The position numbers were made by a program, and so were the translations under genes. The notes beneath the pieces are model-generated. The model did not search any database and had not been told where the DNA came from. It was given only the letters and a program-made list of their open reading frames with translations. A stretch of 8,496 bases of DNA, taken from positions 1 through 8,496 of the forward strand of contig JAQTNM010000050.1 in the NCBI GenBank assembly GCA_028713875.1, given 5' to 3'. This DNA comes from Candidatus Omnitrophota bacterium. Lineage in GTDB: Bacteria > Omnitrophota > Gorgyraeia > Gygaellales > Profunditerraquicolaceae. This document shows positions 5,549 through 8,496 of the stretch, in pieces. The first letter of the stretch is position 1, and each line of letters begins with the position of its first letter.

Positions 5549-6642
5549 ATATCTACGAGAAATATATGCAGTCGGCTTTGGACCTTGCTTTAAAAGCAAA
5601 GGGTAAAACCAGCCCCAATCCTGCGGTGGGAGCAGTGGTAGTAAAGAACGGCAAGATCGTAGGCAGGGGTTACCACAGGAGGTCCGGCCTTGCCCATGCC
5701 GAAGTTATCGCGCTGGAGGAAGCAGGCCCCAGGGCTCAGGATGCCACCCTCTATGTTACCTTAGAGCCGTGCACCCATTTTGGTAAAACCCCGCCTTGCG
5801 TGCATAAGATAATCGCCAGCGGCGTAAAAGAAGTTATCCTGGGCATGGTCGACCCTAACCCGAAAAATAACGGCAAGGGCATAGAAACATTAAAGAAAAA
5901 CAAAATAAAAGTCAAAGTCGGATTCCTGGAAGATAAATTACGCAGGCTCAACGAGGTATTTATAAAATATATAACCAGGAGGATGCCTTTTGTCACGGTT
6001 AAAGTAGGCCAGTCCCTGGACGGCAGGATCGCTGCCAGAAGCGGGGATTCTAAATGGATAACCTCGGATAGAGCCAGGGCCTACGCCCATAAACTGCGCC
6101 GTGAATTTGATGCGGTCATGGTAGGGGTCAATACGATATTAAGGGATAACCCGCGTCTTAATGTCCCTGCCTTGGATAGAAACTTTGTTAAGATCGTAGT
6201 GGACAGCCAGTTAAGTACCCCGCAGGAGGCAAATATATTCTCCAAAGAGGCATCCGTCATCATTGTCACTCTGCCTGCGCAACCGGGACAGCAGACAGAG
6301 AACCGTAATATCCTTGCCAAAAAGGCGAAGATCCTGGAAGTCAAGGAAAAGGCAGGCCAGGTCAACCTTAGAGATATGCTCAAAAAATTAGCTCATGAGG
6401 AAATATCCAATATTCTGGTGGAAGGCGGCGGTACGCTGATCGGCTCCTTATTCGATGAAGGGCTTGTGGACAGGGTCATGTTTTTTATCAGCCCCAAGAT
6501 TATCGGGGGCAAAGATGCCATCAGCTCGGTCATGGGCCGGGGCGTAAACAGGGTAGAGCGGGCGGTTAAATTAAAAGATGTGAAATTAAAGCGCATCGGA
6601 GGCGATTTTATGGTAGAGGGATATGTTCAGCGGTATTATTGA
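5545..6642 (+). CDS. ribD: Bifunctional pyrimidine deaminase/reductase RibD
   Basis: RibD deaminates the GTP cyclohydrolase II product and then reduces its ribosyl side chain, giving 5-amino-6-ribitylaminouracil 5'-phosphate. The N-terminal cytidine-deaminase-like domain (about 1-145) holds the zinc site H51-A-E53 and PCTHFGKTPPC with C76 and C85, plus the PNPAVGA and DPNP signatures. The C-terminal reductase domain (about 147-365) opens with PFVTVKVGQSLDGRIA, followed by SKWITSDRAR, DAVMVGVNTILRDNPRL and VEGGGTLIGSLFDEGLVD, the NADPH-binding and substrate-binding blocks. The length of 365 residues is normal, and both domains appear intact. It starts inside the stop of the PHP gene (ATGA at 5545-5548), and its own 3' end overlaps ribE by 20 nt. 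Both junctions suggest translational coupling. Confidence 0.97.
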   Translation: MNIYEKYMQSALDLALKAKGKTSPNPAVGAVVVKNGKIVGRGYHRRSGLAHAEVIALEEAGPRAQDATLYVTLEPCTHFGKTPPCVHKIIASGVKEVILGMVDPNPKNNGKGIETLKKNKIKVKVGFLEDKLRRLNEVFIKYITRRMPFVTVKVGQSLDGRIAARSGDSKWITSDRARAYAHKLRREFDAVMVGVNTILRDNPRLNVPALDRNFVKIVVDSQLSTPQEANIFSKEASVIIVTLPAQPGQQTENRNILAKKAKILEVKEKAGQVNLRDMLKKLAHEEISNILVEGGGTLIGSLFDEGLVDRVMFFISPKIIGGKDAISSVMGRGVNRVERAVKLKDVKLKRIGGDFMVEGYVQRYY

Positions 6643-7204
6643 GGAACTGGGACGGGTCAAAAATGTTTCCCGCAGAGGCAACGTCACTTTATTGCAGATA
6701 GAGGCGGATAAGGCCTGTTTGGATACCGGGGTGGGCGAGAGCATCAGCGTAAACGGCGCCTGTCTTACGGTAGTCAGGAATGAAAATAAAATTTTAAGCT
6801 TTGAGGCGATCCCCGAGACGCTTAAGACCACCAACCTTGGGTTTTTGAGGAACCAGGATAAAGTTAATTTAGAGCGTTCCTTAAAAGCGGGGGACAGGAT
6901 CTCCGGGCATTTTGTAACCGGCCACGTCGACTGCCTTGGGGTTATCCGCAATAAACATTATAAAGGAGCAAATTTAAGCTTTGAGATTGCCGTGCCTGGG
7001 CAATGCATGCGCTATGTCTTGCCTAAAGGCTCTATTTCCGTTGACGGCATCAGCCTGACCGTTGCGGATAAAAGAGGCGCGACTTTATGCGTATACGTAA
7101 TACCGCATACCCTTAAGAATACAACCCTGGGTTTTAAGGGCCCTTCCGATAAAGTCAACATTGAGTTTGACATCCTGGCTAAGAAGACAAGCGCAGCCGC
7201 GTAA
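6623..7204 (+). CDS. ribE: Riboflavin synthase, alpha chain (RibE)
   Basis: This enzyme dismutates two molecules of dimethyl-ribityllumazine to riboflavin and a ribitylaminouracil that is recycled by RibH. The 193-residue protein shows the characteristic internal duplication. MFSGIIEELG opens domain 1. VNGACLTV (43-50) is repeated as VDGISLTV (140-147), ETLKTTNLG (65-73) as HTLKNTTLG (162-170), and VNLE (81-84) as VNIE (178-181). GHFVTGHVD links the two halves. C47 in the first repeat is the usual conserved cysteine. The start at 6623 lies 20 nt inside ribD, with GAGGG at 6616-6620 very close upstream. It is the last gene of the operon. The symbol ribC is used for the same enzyme in some species. 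No clear terminator follows: only a weak AGGC/GCCT hairpin near 7226-7240. Confidence 0.97.
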   Translation: MFSGIIEELGRVKNVSRRGNVTLLQIEADKACLDTGVGESISVNGACLTVVRNENKILSFEAIPETLKTTNLGFLRNQDKVNLERSLKAGDRISGHFVTGHVDCLGVIRNKHYKGANLSFEIAVPGQCMRYVLPKGSISVDGISLTVADKRGATLCVYVIPHTLKNTTLGFKGPSDKVNIEFDILAKKTSAAA

Positions 7205-7256
7205 GCATTGTCATATCTTCCTTGAGGCCTGCTTCGCCTATCTTAATTTCTAAATA

Positions 7257-7285
7257 TTGCCAATCTTTCCGATTTCTGATATACT
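7257..7285 (+). promoter_or_regulatory. Predicted promoter of tRNA-Pro
   Basis: TTGCCA (7257-7262, five of six consensus bases) and TATACT (7280-7285, five of six) are separated by 17 nt. Transcription would start near 7292, about 6 nt before the mature tRNA. The tRNA could also be read through from ribE, since no strong terminator lies between them. Confidence 0.55.
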
Positions 7286-7297
7286 AACAACGATTTA

Positions 7298-7375
7298 CGG
7301 GGCGTGGCTCAGTTTGGCTAGAGCGCAGCGTTCGGGACGCTGAGGTCACAGGTTCAAGTCCTGTCGCCCCGACCA
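7298..7375 (+). tRNA. tRNA-Pro (anticodon CGG)
   Basis: The sequence folds into a complete cloverleaf. The acceptor stem is CGGGGCG (7298-7304) with CGCCCCG (7365-7371). The D stem is GCTC/GAGC, with a ten-base loop. The anticodon stem is CAGCG/CGCTG around the loop TTCGGGA, with CGG at 7333-7335, which reads the proline codon CCG. The variable loop is AGGTC, and the T arm is ACAGG/CCTGT with loop TTCAAGT. The discriminator base is A7372 and the CCA end is encoded (7373-7375). The C1-G72 pair is typical of bacterial tRNA-Pro. All stems are fully Watson-Crick paired. Confidence 0.97.
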
Positions 7376-7558
7376 AATCATAGTTTGCGTATTCGCCTGG
7401 GTATAAACCACAATTTTTTGGCTGTTTTTTCGCCGAAGGTTTCGTTATCACAGGACTTTCCTTTTCGTAGAAATATTCTGTATAAAGCCCCGGACACTGA
7501 TTAAACTTTTTACTCCCGCAAGCGTCCCCCATGATAAAAGAGCGTTTTACTATATAAA

Positions 7559-8191
7559 ATGGGAAGAACGTCTTTAAAACTGTATTTGCTGTCAAAAAGA
7601 TTATTGGATATCGCGGTATCAATGGTATGCATGATTTTTCTTTTTCCGGTATTTTTGGTGATCTCTGTTTTAATCTGGCTTGATTCTTCCGGGCCGCCCA
7701 TTTTTCTTCAACAAAGAGTGGGCAGGAACGGCGCATTATTTATGCTATATAAGTTCAGGACGATGAGGAAAGAAACCCCGGCATATATGCCTAAGCCTAA
7801 GGGTTACGATCCGAGGGTCACCGGGATCGGGCAATTTTTAAGAAATACGGGGCTGGATGAACTGCCGCAGCTATTCAATGTGCTTAAGGGGGAAATGTCG
7901 CTTGTCGGCCCTCGGCCGGAAATGCCTTTTATTGTCGCAGGATACCGAGAAAGGGAAAAACAGAGATTAAAAGTCAAGCCGGGCATAACCGGCTCATGGC
8001 AATTAAGCGGCAAGACCGATTTACCCATCCATTATAATCTGGAATACGACCTCGCTTATATTAAAGACCGTTCTTTATTTTTAGATTTAAGAATATTATT
8101 TGAAACGTTGAAATGGTTTTTGCGGAATAAAACAGAGATTTGTCGTAATTTTTTTAGCAATTTCAGAGACGGCCCGCTTAAGAAAGGCTAG
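7559..8191 (+). CDS. Polyisoprenyl-phosphate sugar-1-phosphate transferase (bacterial sugar transferase, PglC-like)
   Basis: This family moves a sugar 1-phosphate from a UDP-sugar to undecaprenyl phosphate at the inner face of the cytoplasmic membrane, the first step of many O-antigen, capsule and exopolysaccharide pathways. The 210-residue protein is a minimal monotopic form. It has one hydrophobic N-terminal segment (about 14-41) broken at Pro30, as in the re-entrant helix of PglC, and lacks the extra membrane helices of WbaP/WcaJ. Signature blocks are QQRVGRNG (51-58), YKFRTM (64-69), DPRVTGIGQFLR (84-95), LDELPQLFNVLKGEMSLVGPRPE (99-121, catalytic D100-E101) and KPGITGSWQLSG (140-151). 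No Shine-Dalgarno sequence is seen, and TATAAA abuts the ATG, so the start is only moderately certain. It overlaps the converging glycosyltransferase gene by 4 nt. The sugar specificity cannot be told. Confidence 0.93.
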   Translation: MGRTSLKLYLLSKRLLDIAVSMVCMIFLFPVFLVISVLIWLDSSGPPIFLQQRVGRNGALFMLYKFRTMRKETPAYMPKPKGYDPRVTGIGQFLRNTGLDELPQLFNVLKGEMSLVGPRPEMPFIVAGYREREKQRLKVKPGITGSWQLSGKTDLPIHYNLEYDLAYIKDRSLFLDLRILFETLKWFLRNKTEICRNFFSNFRDGPLKKG

Positions 8192-8496
8192 TTCCCGCGA
8201 TACAATTTTTCATAGAGATCCGCGGCCTTATCCCACGAATAATTCTTTTTTACGTGTTCTGCCGCCTTTGATTTACAGGCATCTACTATGCCGGGGTTGT
8301 TAATTAAAAATTCCATTTTTTTCAGCAGGCCCCGGTCTTTTTCTTCTCCGTCATAACTGAATCCGCAGGCGCCTATCACTTCTAAATTCGCAGCCGTGCC
8401 GTTTACTAAAACACAGTTTCTCAATCCCATGGCATCCAATATGGCAGGATGGGTGCCGCTGGCTTCCGTTGTTTCCACGGCCATATAGGCATGGGA
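8188..8496 (-). CDS. Glycosyltransferase, C-terminal part (partial, runs off the window)
   Basis: The minus-strand reading frame stays open to the window edge, and about 102 C-terminal residues are visible. The frame continues upstream of the first visible ATG (8484) as SHAY, so the gene truly begins outside. ETTEASGTHPAILDAMG followed by NCVLVN and ANLEVIGACGFSYDG matches the nucleotide-sugar-binding C-lobe of GT-B (GT4-type) glycosyltransferases. In this fold, ExxGxxPxxxxEAM-like segments bind the donor phosphate. The closing NYSWDKAADLYEKLY is the usual terminal helix. The expected EAM is DAM here. THP after the glycine resembles the branch annotated with DUF1972-type N-termini, but the N-lobe is not visible. 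Together with the adjacent sugar transferase it suggests polysaccharide assembly. Donor and acceptor are unknown. Confidence 0.85.
   Translation of the reverse strand, partial: SHAYMAVETTEASGTHPAILDAMGLRNCVLVNGTAANLEVIGACGFSYDGEEKDRGLLKKMEFLINNPGIVDACKSKAAEHVKKNYSWDKAADLYEKLYRGN

Noticed and set aside
7225..7245. Possible terminator after ribE
   Set aside because: The stem is only four base pairs (AGGC/GCCT) and the following bases are not a clean U-tract.
7284..7736. Full 150-codon minus-strand open frame across tRNA-Pro and the sugar transferase start
   Set aside because: Its C-terminal GLEPVTSASRTL-type sequence is the familiar false translation of the antisense strand of a tRNA, and its N-terminal part is antisense to the conserved sugar transferase. 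Only the middle 52 codons are kept as a low-confidence finding.
1..8496. CRISPR arrays, insertion sequences, attachment sites, phage genes
   Set aside because: I saw no spaced direct repeats, transposase or integrase sequence, or long terminal inverted repeats. A tRNA is present, but no partial 3' copy of it was noticed nearby.

Overview
The window reads as a chromosomal segment of a Gram-negative-type bacterium. The gene set (RimO, PgsA/PgpA, ThpR, stand-alone PncC, a one-operon riboflavin pathway under an FMN riboswitch, tRNA-Pro, a polyisoprenyl-phosphate sugar transferase and a glycosyltransferase), moderate GC content and sparse Shine-Dalgarno use suggest an uncultured lineage such as Candidatus Omnitrophota. 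That assignment is an impression from gene order and protein style and cannot be proved from this window.

Left part (1-1259, + strand): the 3' end of rimO, then pgsA (14-nt overlap with rimO) and pgpA. PgsA and PgpA catalyse consecutive steps of phosphatidylglycerol synthesis. Facing them on the minus strand are pncC and thpR (2314 to 1220); thpR overlaps the pgpA 3' end by 40 nt. pncC and the downstream + strand operon diverge from a compact promoter region in which the two predicted -35 boxes overlap almost completely.

Centre (2345-7204, + strand): a sigma70-like promoter, an FMN riboswitch with a clear intrinsic terminator, then ribBA, ribH, nusB, a PHP-family phosphoesterase gene, ribD and ribE. 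The genes are tightly packed: ATGA overlaps at nusB/PHP and PHP/ribD, and a 20-nt overlap at ribD/ribE. Together they convert GTP and ribulose 5-phosphate to riboflavin. The only pathway step without a dedicated enzyme is dephosphorylation of the RibD product, and the one unexplained enzyme in the operon is a predicted phosphoesterase. This is the most interesting point in the window.

Right part (7205-8496): tRNA-Pro(CGG) with its own predicted promoter, a 183-nt spacer that may hold a small minus-strand ORF, a PglC-like sugar-phosphate transferase, and, convergent with it, the 3' part of a glycosyltransferase running off the window. The last two suggest the edge of a surface-polysaccharide locus. 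I saw no CRISPR array, insertion sequence or phage gene.
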